Notes under the pieces: generated by a model | What the model was told of the DNA's origin: nothing | Databases searched by the model: none | The model's input: the letters and a program-made list of their open reading frames with translations, nothing else | Shown: one piece after another, positions 1-8,348 of the stretch | Position numbering within the stretch: the stretch's first letter is position 1 | Layout of the letters: each line of letters opens with the position of its first letter | DNA from: Beijerinckiaceae bacterium | Lineage (GTDB): Bacteria; Pseudomonadota; Alphaproteobacteria; Rhizobiales; Beijerinckiaceae | NCBI GenBank assembly: GCA_947370975.1 | Contig: CANBNG010000006.1 | Span: forward strand, 62,001-126,000 | Direction of reading: 5' to 3' | Length of the DNA: 64,000 nt | Translations under genes and position numbers: made by a program

Positions 1-152
1 TTGAAGGAGACCAGCGGCGGGGCTGGAGGCTGAGCTTTGCCTTGGGGCGCCGGCGCGACGACAAGACGAAGGTGGCCCACCCCCTCGCGCGGCGCGGCGG
101 GCTCGCCCGAAGGCGCTGCACAATCCTGATCGTCCAAGTTCCGCTCGTCCAT
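1..152 (-). CDS. Truncated hypothetical protein (N-terminal part only)
   Basis: Reading the minus strand from 152 to the window edge gives an uninterrupted 50-residue frame starting MDERNLDDQDCAAPSGEP. The ATG at 152 has a strong Shine-Dalgarno sequence, GGGAGG, a few bases upstream (156-162), which is the main reason to accept it as real. The visible part is Pro/Ala-rich (LRLVVAPAPQGKAQPP) with an acidic start and no recognisable domain or signal peptide. It is divergent from htpG. I do not recognise the product; the rest lies outside the window. Confidence 0.5.
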   Translation of the reverse strand, partial: MDERNLDDQDCAAPSGEPAAPREGVGHLRLVVAPAPQGKAQPPAPPLVSF

Positions 153-524
153 GACGCCTCCCTTGAGCCCATGATCCCGCGATCTTTCGCGTGGCACAAG
201 TCCGGGCGAAATCTCAATTTCGCCCGGTTAGCGCCGAAGTGCCGCCCGCATCGGACGTGAGAGTGACGTCGTTGCTTGAGGGCCTGATTCGTCCGGCGTT
301 CTGGATTTCGTCAGCCCCCCAGCCCCCCGGGAGGTCGAGCGAGCAGGTTCATCCCCTTCAAGGGATCAAGCAATACGGACCGCGCAGGAGCCCCCTCCAG
401 CCGGTCCCTTTTTTTGCGCCGGCTCTGTAGCCTGGCCATGGCTTGAAACTGAGACCTGCTGCCGCGATATGATGGCTTGAGACAATCATGCGGTCGTTGA
501 CCGCCAGGCCATGAGAGACCTCCC
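153..524. other. Intergenic region upstream of htpG with inverted repeats
   Basis: A 372-base gap between the truncated minus-strand gene and htpG. It holds a perfect 11-bp inverted repeat with a 4-base loop at 202-227 (arm CCGGGCGAAAT) without a T-run, so it is more likely an operator or mRNA hairpin than a terminator. A smaller repeat, AGCCGG/CCGGCT, spans 399-424 around a T-rich loop. I see no convincing gene. Confidence 0.5.
442..470 (+). promoter_or_regulatory. Candidate RpoH (heat-shock) promoter of htpG
   Basis: CTTGAAA at 442-448 matches the -35 element of sigma-32 promoters. It is followed after 16 bases by CGATAT at 465-470, a weaker match to the -10 element. The site lies about 55 bases upstream of the htpG start, and htpG is a classic sigma-32 target. 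The -10 match is only partial, so this is a candidate. Confidence 0.4.
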
Positions 525-2459
525 TTGAGCAGCACAGAAAATCCCGGCGCGCAGGCGAGCACCCCCCACGCCTTCCAGGCCGATGTTGCCCGCCTCCTGC
601 ACCTCATGGTGCATTCGATCTATTCCGACCGCGACATTTTCGTCCGGGAATTGATCTCCAATGCGGCTGACGCCTGCGAAAAGCTTCGCTACGAGGCAAT
701 CGCCCATGCGGGGCTTGTCGAGACCAGCGAAGGTTTTGCAATTCAGGTCACGGTCGACGCGCCAGGCAATCGCCTGATCTTTGCCGACAACGGTATCGGC
801 ATGAGCCATGAGGAATTGATCGGTGCGCTCGGCACCATTGCCAGCTCGGGCACGCGGGCCTTCCTCGAAAAGCTCTCGAATGGCGAGAATGAGGAGCAGT
901 CCAAGGGCGCCGATCTGATCGGCCAATTCGGCATTGGCTTCTATTCCGCCTTCATGGTCGCGGAGAAAGTTGTCGTCGAGACCCGCAAGGCCGGGACATC
1001 GGAAGCCTGGAGCTGGGTGTCGGAAGGCAAGGGCGTCTATGAAGTCAGCCCGCTGCCGCTCGAGGCTGCCCCCGCCCATGGCACGCGCGTCATTCTCCAT
1101 CTCAATGAAGCCGGCAAAGCCTATGCGGAGCCCGGACGGCTCGAGCGCATCATTCACGAACATTCCGGCGCGGTCGCTGTTCCTGTCGACCTGATCGAGA
1201 CCGAGGGCGCGGAGCCAAGCCGCATTGCCGAGGGCTCAGCCCTCTGGATGCGCGCCAAAAGCGAGATCACGCCCGACGATTATACCGATTTCTATCGCGG
1301 CCTCGCAGGCCAGTTCGACGAGCCTGCACTGACCGTGCATTGGCGCGCGGAAGGGCGGCACGAATATACGGTGCTCGCCTTCGTGCCCGGTGCGCGCCCC
1401 CTCGATCTCTTCGAGCCCGCACGCAAGGGACGTGGCAAATTATATGTGCGCCGCGTGCTGATCACGCAGGACGCCGATATTCTCCCAGGCTGGCTGCGCT
1501 TTGTGCGCCTTGTCGTGGATTCCAACGATCTGCCACTCAATGTCTCGCGCGAGATGATTCAGGACAGCCCGATCTTCGCGGCCATCCGCAAGGGCATCGT
1601 CAACCGCATCCTGCAGGAACTGGGCAAATTCGCCGAGTCGGATCCCGAGGGCTACAAGAAGCTCTGGCGCAATTTCGGGGCCGTGCTGAAAGAAGGCCTC
1701 TACGAGGATCCCGAACGTCGCGACGCGCTTTACAAGCTCGCGCGTTTTGCAACCTCGAAGGAGAGCGAGCCCGTGCGCACGCTCGGTGATTATGTCGCTG
1801 ACCTGCGCCCCAACCAGACCGCCATCTGGTACATCGCCGGCGAAGATCCCAAGCGCATCGCGACAAGTCCGCAGCTCGAGGGCTTCCGTGCGCGCGGCAT
1901 TGAAGTGCTGCTGCTGTCAGACCCCGTCGATGCCTTCTGGGTCGAGACGGCGGTTGGCTACGAAGGCAAGCCGTTCAAATCGGTGACGCATGGTGCAGCC
2001 GATATCAAACTGGTGCCCGTGCTCGAAGGCGAAAAAGTCGCCTCGAGCGAGCCCCCGGCAGCCGATGTGGCCACGCTGCTGGCCTTCATGAAAGAGACGC
2101 TGGCAGACAGCATTGAGGATGTGCGCGCCTCCGAGCGCCTCGCCGAAAGCGCAGCCTGCCTGGTCGCGCCCGAACATGGACGCGACCGCCGCCTTGAGCG
2201 CATCCTGGCCGAACATGGCAATGCCGGCCTGATCTCGAAGCCCGTTCTCGAAATCAATCCGGTGCATCCGATGATTGCGGCGCTTGCACATCGCTTCGCC
2301 TCGGGCGCAGATCGCGCACTTGTAGAGGATGCGGCCTGGCTCATTCACGATGAGGCGCGTGTCGCCGATGGCGATGCACCCGCCGATTCGGCGGCCTTTT
2401 CGGCACGTCTCACCCGCGTTCTCACGCGCGCGGCCCAAGCCCCTCTGGCGGGTGAATGA
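525..2459 (+). CDS. htpG: Molecular chaperone HtpG (Hsp90)
   Basis: Cytosolic ATP-dependent Hsp90 chaperone that acts late in folding of client proteins. The 644 residues carry the full family layout: an N-terminal GHKL ATPase domain with QADVARLLHLMVHSIYS near residue 18, RELISNAADACEKLR, the nucleotide-binding DNGIGMS near 88, and GQFGIGFYSAF near 133, followed by the middle domain (LNVSREMIQ) and C-terminal dimerisation domain. Length is close to the roughly 620-630 typical of bacteria. The start is TTG at 525: ATGs at 489 and 511 run into stops, and the next internal ATG would remove the first helix. Its stop overlaps the prmC start (ATGA), so the two are probably cotranscribed. Confidence 0.97.
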   Translation: MSSTENPGAQASTPHAFQADVARLLHLMVHSIYSDRDIFVRELISNAADACEKLRYEAIAHAGLVETSEGFAIQVTVDAPGNRLIFADNGIGMSHEELIGALGTIASSGTRAFLEKLSNGENEEQSKGADLIGQFGIGFYSAFMVAEKVVVETRKAGTSEAWSWVSEGKGVYEVSPLPLEAAPAHGTRVILHLNEAGKAYAEPGRLERIIHEHSGAVAVPVDLIETEGAEPSRIAEGSALWMRAKSEITPDDYTDFYRGLAGQFDEPALTVHWRAEGRHEYTVLAFVPGARPLDLFEPARKGRGKLYVRRVLITQDADILPGWLRFVRLVVDSNDLPLNVSREMIQDSPIFAAIRKGIVNRILQELGKFAESDPEGYKKLWRNFGAVLKEGLYEDPERRDALYKLARFATSKESEPVRTLGDYVADLRPNQTAIWYIAGEDPKRIATSPQLEGFRARGIEVLLLSDPVDAFWVETAVGYEGKPFKSVTHGAADIKLVPVLEGEKVASSEPPAADVATLLAFMKETLADSIEDVRASERLAESAACLVAPEHGRDRRLERILAEHGNAGLISKPVLEINPVHPMIAALAHRFASGADRALVEDAAWLIHDEARVADGDAPADSAAFSARLTRVLTRAAQAPLAGE

Positions 2460-3346
2460 ACGCTCTTTCAACCAACTTCACGGGCCTTGGCCTGACCGGG
2501 GCCCTTCGGGCGGTCTCGGCCAGGCTCGCCGCCCATGGCATCAGCGCCGTGGATGTCGAAGCCCGCATGCTTCTTTTTGCCGCCACGCACACCGACCGCA
2601 CAGCCATGCTGCGCGATCCAGATCGCCCCCTCACGCCCGAGGGCGCCGAGCAGCTCGTAGCCTTTCTCATCCGGCGGCTGGCTGGCGAGCCAGCGACGCG
2701 GATCGTGGGCCAGCGCGCCTTCTGGACGCTGGACCTGCGCGTCACAGCCGATGTGCTCGATCCGCGCCCCGATTCGGAAACCATCGTGGAAGCTGCGCTG
2801 GCCGAACTTGGCGACAGGCGACGCGAGCCCTTGCGCATCCTCGATCTCGGCACGGGCTCGGGCGCGCTTCTGCTTGCGCTCCTGAGCGAATGCCCACGCG
2901 CCACGGGGCTTGGCATCGATCTGTCGGAGGCAGCCTGCGCAATCGCAAAGGCCAATGCCGAGCTGAACGGGCTCGCCAATCGCACGGAGATCCGCCAAGG
3001 GCGATGGATGGAGGGGCTCGAGGAAAGCTTCGATCTAATCCTCTCCAATCCGCCCTATATTGAATCTGCCGACATTCCCGGCCTGTCCATCGAGGTGCGG
3101 GCGCATGATCCACTGCTTGCGCTTGATGGGGGCGCGGACGGCCTCACCGCCTATCGCGACATTGTGGCTGCACTTCCGAGCTGCCTCACACAGGGGGGAA
3201 TCGCAGTGCTGGAACTGGGCATGGGCCAGGCAAATGCCGTGACCGCCCTTGGACTCGAGGTCGGCCTTGAGTTCCGCGGGCTCCGGCGTGACCTTGGCGG
3301 GATCGAGCGGGCGCTGGTGTTCCGCTCCCAGCCCCAGGCGCGCTAG
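2456..3346 (+). CDS. prmC: Peptide chain release factor N5-glutamine methyltransferase
   Basis: S-adenosylmethionine-dependent methyltransferase that modifies the glutamine of the GGQ motif in release factors RF1 and RF2, improving translation termination. The 296-residue protein has the N-terminal helical substrate-binding domain, SAM-binding motif I DLGTGSG starting near residue 130, and the signature NPPY at about 198-201 that holds the target glutamine amide. It starts inside the htpG stop codon (ATGA overlap). In many bacteria prmC follows prfA; here it follows htpG, so prfA must be elsewhere or upstream of the window. Family assignment is secure from motifs and length. Confidence 0.93.
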   Translation: MNALSTNFTGLGLTGALRAVSARLAAHGISAVDVEARMLLFAATHTDRTAMLRDPDRPLTPEGAEQLVAFLIRRLAGEPATRIVGQRAFWTLDLRVTADVLDPRPDSETIVEAALAELGDRRREPLRILDLGTGSGALLLALLSECPRATGLGIDLSEAACAIAKANAELNGLANRTEIRQGRWMEGLEESFDLILSNPPYIESADIPGLSIEVRAHDPLLALDGGADGLTAYRDIVAALPSCLTQGGIAVLELGMGQANAVTALGLEVGLEFRGLRRDLGGIERALVFRSQPQAR

Positions 3347-3736
3347 CTTTTGTCAGTTTTTCGGTTTTGCCCCTTGGCGAGTGGGTCAAAAGAGATTAGA
3401 TAGAAAGCAGAAATCGCCTCGGCTCTGCATACGCAGTGGCTCAAGGCCCGTAGAAGATCAGAGAGTGTTGATCGCTTTTCGTGCGGTCTCTCTTGTTCTC
3501 CGGTTCGTTTGCCTGGCGTGCTTCCGGGTTGTACGAGGCGAATGTCTCCAAATTCATTGGTCTGCAAAAAGGCGCGGATCAAGTATCTCCGCCCTCGGCG
3601 TGTCCGAAGGCTTTGCAAGCAGACTGGCCGGAGAGCCCATTCGCCTTATCAACCATAGCTTTCTGAAGCGCTTTCTTCAGCCCGGCGGCGACCACAGGCG
3701 CCTCCCGCACAGCAGCGCAGCACTCAAGGATCATCG
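3347..3736 (+). other. 390-base untranslated region ahead of the DUF4167 gene
   Basis: This stretch is visibly less GC-rich than its neighbours and has no ORF with a plausible ribosome binding site. A candidate vegetative promoter lies near its start, which would make most of the region a roughly 330-base 5' leader of the DUF4167 gene. It contains several short self-complementary segments. I do not recognise a known riboswitch or sRNA family. It could be a structured leader, a small RNA gene, or both. Confidence 0.35.
3374..3402 (+). promoter_or_regulatory. Candidate sigma-70 promoter for the DUF4167 transcript
   Basis: TTGGCG at 3374-3379 and TAGATA at 3397-3402 are separated by exactly 17 bases, giving -35 and -10 elements with moderate consensus matches. 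Transcription would start around 3409, about 328 bases before the ATG at 3737. The match is weak enough that it could be chance. Confidence 0.3.
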
Positions 3737-4636
3737 ATGAGACCTGGTCAGCAGAACAAGCGTATGCGCGGCCGCAATCCGAATAATCGCAAGGGCCCGA
3801 ATCCGCTCACCCGGAGCTACGAGTCCAACGGTCCTGATGTCAAAATCCGCGGAACGGCGCATCACGTCGCGGAGAAATACCTTCAGCTCGCACGCGACGC
3901 CCAGTCTTCCGGCGATCCGGTGATGGCGGAGAGCTATCTCCAGCATGCCGAGCATTATTTCCGGATCATCGCAGCGGCCCATCAGGCACAGCAACAGGCG
4001 CAGGCTGGATATCAGCGCGCGCCGGGCGAGCCCGAGGCCGAGGAAGAGGATGACGACGACGGCGGGATCCCCGATCGTTTCGCATCACCCCCGGAGCGGA
4101 TCCAGCCCCAGGCAGCGCAGCCCTATGCCCAGCAGCCTTATGGCGGCCAGCCCCAGCCCTTCACGCCAGCCCCGCCGCAGCCCTATGGGCAGCAGGGCGG
4201 CTTTGCCGGCGAACGTCCGCAGGGCGAGCGACAGGAACGCGCACCCCGTCCCGATCGTCCCTTCCAGGACCGCAATCAGGACCGGAACCAGCAGAACCGG
4301 AATAACAATCCCAATCGCGGCCCGCGCGAAAATCGCCCGCCGCGTGAGTTCCGCAACGACCAGCAGCAGCCGCGCTTTGAAAATCGCGCGCCTGCCAGCG
4401 ACGAGCAGCCCGATACCGGCGGCCTTCCCGCCTTCATTACGGCGCCCGTCCGCATTCCGGTCAGCGAAAGCGAGATGCCGCAGCCCGTGCTGAGCACTCC
4501 GGCGGAAGCCCAGCAGGACATGAGCCCTGAAGGCGAAGGTGTCGGCTTCCACTTGCGACCGCGCCGCCGTCGGCGGCGTCCGGGCGCCGAGGGTGAGGGT
4601 GAAACCCCGCCGCGTGGCGAGCCCGCGCTGGATTGA
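3737..4636 (+). CDS. DUF4167 domain-containing protein, low-complexity RNA-binding-like
   Basis: The 299-residue protein begins with a basic segment (KRMRGRNPNNRKGPNPLTR) and a conserved domain of about 80 residues (VKIRGTAHHVAEKYLQLARDA, AESYLQHAEHYFRII) recognisable as DUF4167, which is widespread in Hyphomicrobiales. From about residue 90 it turns into a long Gln/Pro/Asn/Arg-rich disordered region with an acidic patch (EEEDDDDG) and ends in an Arg-rich RPRRRRRRPG stretch. The basic and low-complexity composition suggests nucleic-acid binding or condensate behaviour, but the family's function is unknown to me. It is monocistronic, with a long leader upstream and an intrinsic terminator immediately downstream. 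Confidence 0.8.
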   Translation: MRPGQQNKRMRGRNPNNRKGPNPLTRSYESNGPDVKIRGTAHHVAEKYLQLARDAQSSGDPVMAESYLQHAEHYFRIIAAAHQAQQQAQAGYQRAPGEPEAEEEDDDDGGIPDRFASPPERIQPQAAQPYAQQPYGGQPQPFTPAPPQPYGQQGGFAGERPQGERQERAPRPDRPFQDRNQDRNQQNRNNNPNRGPRENRPPREFRNDQQQPRFENRAPASDEQPDTGGLPAFITAPVRIPVSESEMPQPVLSTPAEAQQDMSPEGEGVGFHLRPRRRRRRPGAEGEGETPPRGEPALD

Positions 4637-4646
4637 GACAATGAGC

Positions 4647-4671
4647 AAGGGGGCCTGAGGGTCCCCTTTTT
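4647..4671 (+). terminator. Intrinsic terminator after the DUF4167 gene
   Basis: A 9-bp stem with one G-U pair (AAGGGGGCC at 4647-4655, GGTCCCCTT at 4660-4668), a TGAG loop and a T-run through 4671, 11 bases after the stop codon. It separates this gene from the convergent MOSC gene. Confidence 0.85.
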
Positions 4672-4678
4672 CGTCTGG

Positions 4679-5440
4679 TCAGTCGATCAGGCGCACGCAA
4701 TCGCCAGGCGCAATCCGGCCGCCCCGCTTCACGCTCAGATAAATGCCGCATGAGATGCGCCCGAAGGCGCTCTGCAGCGCGCCCATGATGCCCAGATCGC
4801 GATGTCCCGTTAAGAGATCGACATGGGTCGCCGGACACCGATCGATGGTCTTGAGCACGCGAAGCTCGGCATCGCCGATGGCGAGCCTACGGCCGACCAT
4901 CCCTTCCTCCTGCCAGGCCTCCCAACCGTCGACCGCAATATTGGCGCGAAAGCGCAGCGGGTCGAGCGGGGCGCCTAGCCTATGCTCCAGATCGCGCAGG
5001 CTCGCCAGATTGAGGATGGATACGAAGCCTGAGCGGATAGAATCGGTGAAGCGAAAATTGTCCGGCGCCGCCAGCAGTCGCACGCGGCCGCGTGTCTCGC
5101 CTGCACAGAAACGCTCGAAGAAATATTCGATCGCATAGCGGCCCTCGGGCGTCCGCACGTCCCCGCTCACCTGTTCGACGCCACCACGAGCAATATGGAG
5201 GTGCTGGCTCGCCTCATCGAACCGCGTGACCAGCTCCGCAAGCCGCGCATTCTTCATGAGCATCAGGAAACGCGTCTTGGGTTGATAGGCAGGTGCTGAC
5301 GGATCGAACGCCGAAGGCCCGTTCTCAAGCGCGAAGAGACGATCGCCCGGGAAGAAGGCTTTTTCGACAAGCACGACCTCCAGCAATGGCTCTGGTGACA
5401 AGCCTTTAACTGGATAACGATGGAGAGATGTGACACGCAT
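4679..5440 (-). CDS. MOSC domain-containing protein (molybdenum cofactor sulfurase C-terminal family)
   Basis: The 253-residue protein has an N-terminal MOSC_N beta-barrel (VTSLHRYPVKGLSPEPL, then PGDRLFAL) and a C-terminal MOSC domain with the conserved cysteine in KTIDRCPATHVD and the closing CGIYLSVKRGGRIAPGD. MOSC proteins transfer sulfur or bind molybdenum cofactor, for example in detoxifying N-hydroxylated compounds. The precise substrate cannot be read from the sequence. I prefer the ATG at 5440, preceded by AGGA, over a GTG at 5470 that would add ten residues. It is convergent with the DUF4167 gene and divergent from clpB. Confidence 0.85.
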   Translation of the reverse strand: MRVTSLHRYPVKGLSPEPLLEVVLVEKAFFPGDRLFALENGPSAFDPSAPAYQPKTRFLMLMKNARLAELVTRFDEASQHLHIARGGVEQVSGDVRTPEGRYAIEYFFERFCAGETRGRVRLLAAPDNFRFTDSIRSGFVSILNLASLRDLEHRLGAPLDPLRFRANIAVDGWEAWQEEGMVGRRLAIGDAELRVLKTIDRCPATHVDLLTGHRDLGIMGALQSAFGRISCGIYLSVKRGGRIAPGDCVRLID

Positions 5441-5526
5441 CGCGCCATCCTGATGCACCGCCAAGCTCACGTCCAGCGGATGATCTGGATGAGCGCGCCA
5501 AATTGATAATTAGGGCCTCTTTTGCT

Positions 5527-5621
5527 GGCGGCTGTGTCTTCCTACATTTGATGGGAGGCCGCCTTAACGGGGCCGACACATTTTTTCGACGCTGCAGCCT
5601 CGCTTCGGGATCGCTGCAGCG
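5527..5621 (+). promoter_or_regulatory. Structured leader of clpB (two hairpins)
   Basis: Between the MOSC gene and clpB are two strong inverted repeats. The first (5527-5563) pairs GGCGG with CCGCC and TCTTCC with GGGAGG. The second (5590-5621) pairs CGCTGCAGC with GCTGCAGCG over a 14-base loop. The second ends just before the Shine-Dalgarno GAGGAG at 5625-5630 without pairing it. I found no convincing CTTGAAA-type heat-shock -35 element here, so transcriptional control of clpB is not explained by what I can see. Confidence 0.35.
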
Positions 5622-5636
5622 GTTGAGGAGACTGCC

Positions 5637-8303
5637 ATGAATATCGAAAAATATACCGAGCGTGCACGCGGCTTCATCCAATCGGCTCAATCCCTTGCCT
5701 TGCGTGAAGGCCATCAGCAATTCACGCCCGAACATCTTCTCAAAGTCCTGCTCGATGATGAGGAAGGCCTCGCGTCGGGCCTGATTGACAAAGCGGGCGG
5801 GCGCTCACGCGATGCTCTCGTGCAGACCGAACTGGCGCTGGCCAAAATACCAAAGGTGCAGGGCTCTGGCGCGGGCCAGCTTTATCTTGCACCGACTACG
5901 GCGCGTATTTTCGACAATGCCGAGAAGCTCGCGCAGAAGGCGGGTGATTCTTACGTCACCGTCGAACGGCTTCTTTTGGCGCTCGCCGCAGAAAAATCGT
6001 CAGATGCCGGCAAGATACTCGACAAGGCCGGCGTGAGCCCGCAGACGCTCAACCATGCGATAGAGGATTTGCGCAAGGGTCGCACCGCCGACAATGCGAC
6101 AGCCGAAAACGCTTATGACGCGCTTAAGAAATATGCGCGCGACCTCACCGAGGCGGCCCGCAGCGGCAAGCTTGATCCGGTCATCGGACGTGACGAGGAA
6201 ATTCGCCGCACCATTCAGGTGCTCTCACGCCGCACGAAGAACAATCCTGTGCTGATCGGCGAGCCAGGCGTCGGCAAGACCGCCATTGTCGAAGGCCTCG
6301 CCCTGCGCATCGTCAATGGTGATGTACCCGAAAGCCTGAAAGACAAGAAACTACTCGCGCTTGATCTCGGCTCCCTGATTGCTGGGGCCAAATACCGCGG
6401 TGAATTCGAAGAGCGCCTGAAGGCCGTGCTCAACGAAGTCACGTCGGCGGCAGGCGGCATCATTCTCTTCATCGATGAAATGCACACGCTTGTGGGCGCG
6501 GGCAAAGGCGATGGCGCCATGGACGCGTCCAACCTTCTCAAGCCTGCGCTGGCGCGCGGCGAATTGCACTGCGTGGGCGCAACCACGCTCGATGAGTTCC
6601 GCAAACATGTCGAAAAGGACGCAGCGCTTGCCCGCCGCTTCCAGCCGGTGTTCGTCAGCGAGCCGACAGTTGCCGACACGATCTCGATCCTGCGCGGCCT
6701 GAAGGAAAAATATGAGCTGCACCATGGCGTGCGCATTACGGATGCAGCCATTGTCGCGGCTGCGACTTTGTCCAACCGCTATATTGCCGATCGCTTCCTG
6801 CCCGACAAAGCCATCGACCTCGTGGACGAAGCCTCGTCGCGCCTGCGTATGCAGGTCGATTCAAAGCCCGAAGAACTCGACGAGTTCGATCGCCGCATTA
6901 TCCAGCTCAAGATCGAGCAGGAGGCCCTGCGCAAGGAGACCGATACGGCCTCTCGCGAGCGGCTGGGGAAACTGGAAGGCGAGCTCGCCGATCTCGAAGA
7001 GAAATCATCGTCTCTGACCCAGCGCTGGAAGGCCGAAAAGGACAAGCTCGGGGAAGCGCAAAAACTCAAGGAGCAGCTTGAGTCGGCGCGCAACGAGCTG
7101 GCGCAGGCGCAGCGGCGGGGCGAATATCAGCGCGCCGGCGAGCTGACCTACGGCGTCATTCCCGATCTCGAAAAGAAGCTAGGCGAAACCGAAGCCAAGG
7201 CCGGCGCAGCGCTGGTCGAGGAAGAGGTGACCGCCGATCACGTCGCGCAGATCGTCTCGCGCTGGACCGGCATTCCGGTCGACAAAATGCTCGAAGGCGA
7301 GCGTGAAAAGCTCCTCAAGATGGAGGAAAATCTCGCCCATCGCGTGGTGGGACAAAAGGAAGCCGTCCATGCGGTGGCGACCGCCGTGCGGCGCGCGCGC
7401 GCCGGGCTTCAGGATCCAAACCGTCCCATCGGTTCGTTCATGTTTCTGGGGCCCACGGGTGTCGGCAAGACCGAACTGACCAAAGCGCTGGCGTCGTTCC
7501 TCTTCGATGACGAGACTGCCATGGTGCGCCTCGACATGTCCGAATATATGGAAAAGCATTCCGTCTCGCGGCTGATCGGCGCGCCTCCCGGCTATGTCGG
7601 TTATGAGGAAGGCGGCGCGCTGACAGAGGCCGTGCGCCGTCGTCCCTATCAAGTCGTGCTGTTCGACGAGATCGAGAAGGCCCATCCAGACGTCTTCAAC
7701 GTCCTGTTGCAGGTTCTCGACGAGGGGCGTCTGACCGACGGACAGGGGCGCACCGTGGATTTCCGCAATGTGCTCGTCATCATGACGTCGAATCTGGGAG
7801 CCGAATATCTGGTCAATCAGGAAGAGGGCGAGGATTCCTTTGCCGTCTACAATGAGGTGATGTCCGTCGTGCGCGGGCATTTCCGGCCGGAATTCCTTAA
7901 CCGTGTCGATGAAATCGTGCTGTTTCACCGGCTGCGCCGCGAAGACATGGGCGCCATTGTCGATATTCAGATGTCGCGCCTCGCGCGCCTTCTGGAAGAG
8001 CGCAAGGTGCGGATCGATCTCGATGCCAAAGGCCGCCAATGGCTTGCCGACCGCGGCTACGACCCAGCCTATGGCGCGCGCCCGCTCAAGCGCGTGATTC
8101 AGAAATCCGTGCAGGATCCCTTGGCGGAAAACATTCTTGCGGGCGACGTGCGCGACGGTGACAGCGTGACGATCAGCGCCGGCAAGGAAGGCCTGACGAT
8201 CAACGGTGTTCTGGTCGAATCGAGCGGCGCGGAGCGCGATCACGGGCGAACGGGTCGCGTTGTCAATTTCGCAAAGGGCTCGGGCCCAGCCTCGCTGAAT
8301 TGA
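5637..8303 (+). CDS. clpB: ATP-dependent chaperone ClpB (Hsp100 disaggregase)
   Basis: Hexameric AAA+ disaggregase that works with DnaK to rescue aggregated proteins after heat stress. The 888 residues contain the N-terminal repeat domain (YTERARGFIQSAQSLA, FTPEHLLKVLL), AAA-1 with Walker A GEPGVGKT at about 208-215 and FIDEMHTLVGAG, the coiled-coil middle domain (roughly 400-530, rich in Glu/Lys/Leu), and AAA-2 with Walker A GPTGVGKT at about 605-612 and GYVGYEEGGALTEAVRRRPY. It is slightly longer than the usual 855-870 because of about 20 extra C-terminal residues. Shine-Dalgarno GAGGAG precedes the ATG. It is followed by a very strong hairpin terminator. Confidence 0.97.
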   Translation: MNIEKYTERARGFIQSAQSLALREGHQQFTPEHLLKVLLDDEEGLASGLIDKAGGRSRDALVQTELALAKIPKVQGSGAGQLYLAPTTARIFDNAEKLAQKAGDSYVTVERLLLALAAEKSSDAGKILDKAGVSPQTLNHAIEDLRKGRTADNATAENAYDALKKYARDLTEAARSGKLDPVIGRDEEIRRTIQVLSRRTKNNPVLIGEPGVGKTAIVEGLALRIVNGDVPESLKDKKLLALDLGSLIAGAKYRGEFEERLKAVLNEVTSAAGGIILFIDEMHTLVGAGKGDGAMDASNLLKPALARGELHCVGATTLDEFRKHVEKDAALARRFQPVFVSEPTVADTISILRGLKEKYELHHGVRITDAAIVAAATLSNRYIADRFLPDKAIDLVDEASSRLRMQVDSKPEELDEFDRRIIQLKIEQEALRKETDTASRERLGKLEGELADLEEKSSSLTQRWKAEKDKLGEAQKLKEQLESARNELAQAQRRGEYQRAGELTYGVIPDLEKKLGETEAKAGAALVEEEVTADHVAQIVSRWTGIPVDKMLEGEREKLLKMEENLAHRVVGQKEAVHAVATAVRRARAGLQDPNRPIGSFMFLGPTGVGKTELTKALASFLFDDETAMVRLDMSEYMEKHSVSRLIGAPPGYVGYEEGGALTEAVRRRPYQVVLFDEIEKAHPDVFNVLLQVLDEGRLTDGQGRTVDFRNVLVIMTSNLGAEYLVNQEEGEDSFAVYNEVMSVVRGHFRPEFLNRVDEIVLFHRLRREDMGAIVDIQMSRLARLLEERKVRIDLDAKGRQWLADRGYDPAYGARPLKRVIQKSVQDPLAENILAGDVRDGDSVTISAGKEGLTINGVLVESSGAERDHGRTGRVVNFAKGSGPASLN

Positions 8304-8308
8304 AAACC

Positions 8309-8338
8309 AAAGGGCGGGACCATTGGTCCCGCCCTTTT
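8309..8338. terminator. Strong bidirectional terminator between clpB and the nitrile hydratase-like locus
   Basis: A 14-bp perfect inverted repeat (arm AAAGGGCGGGACCA) with T-rich flanks on both strands: TTTT after the stem on the plus strand, and TTTGGTTTT after it on the minus strand. It lies 6 bases after the clpB stop and 11 bases beyond the minus-strand stop at 8349, so it can end both convergent transcripts. Confidence 0.9.
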
Positions 8339-8348
8339 CATATCGGCC

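Noticed and set aside
7179..8243. Long antisense frame inside clpB (354 codons)
   Set aside because: The opposite strand encodes an unambiguous, full-length ClpB; the antisense product shows no family pattern.
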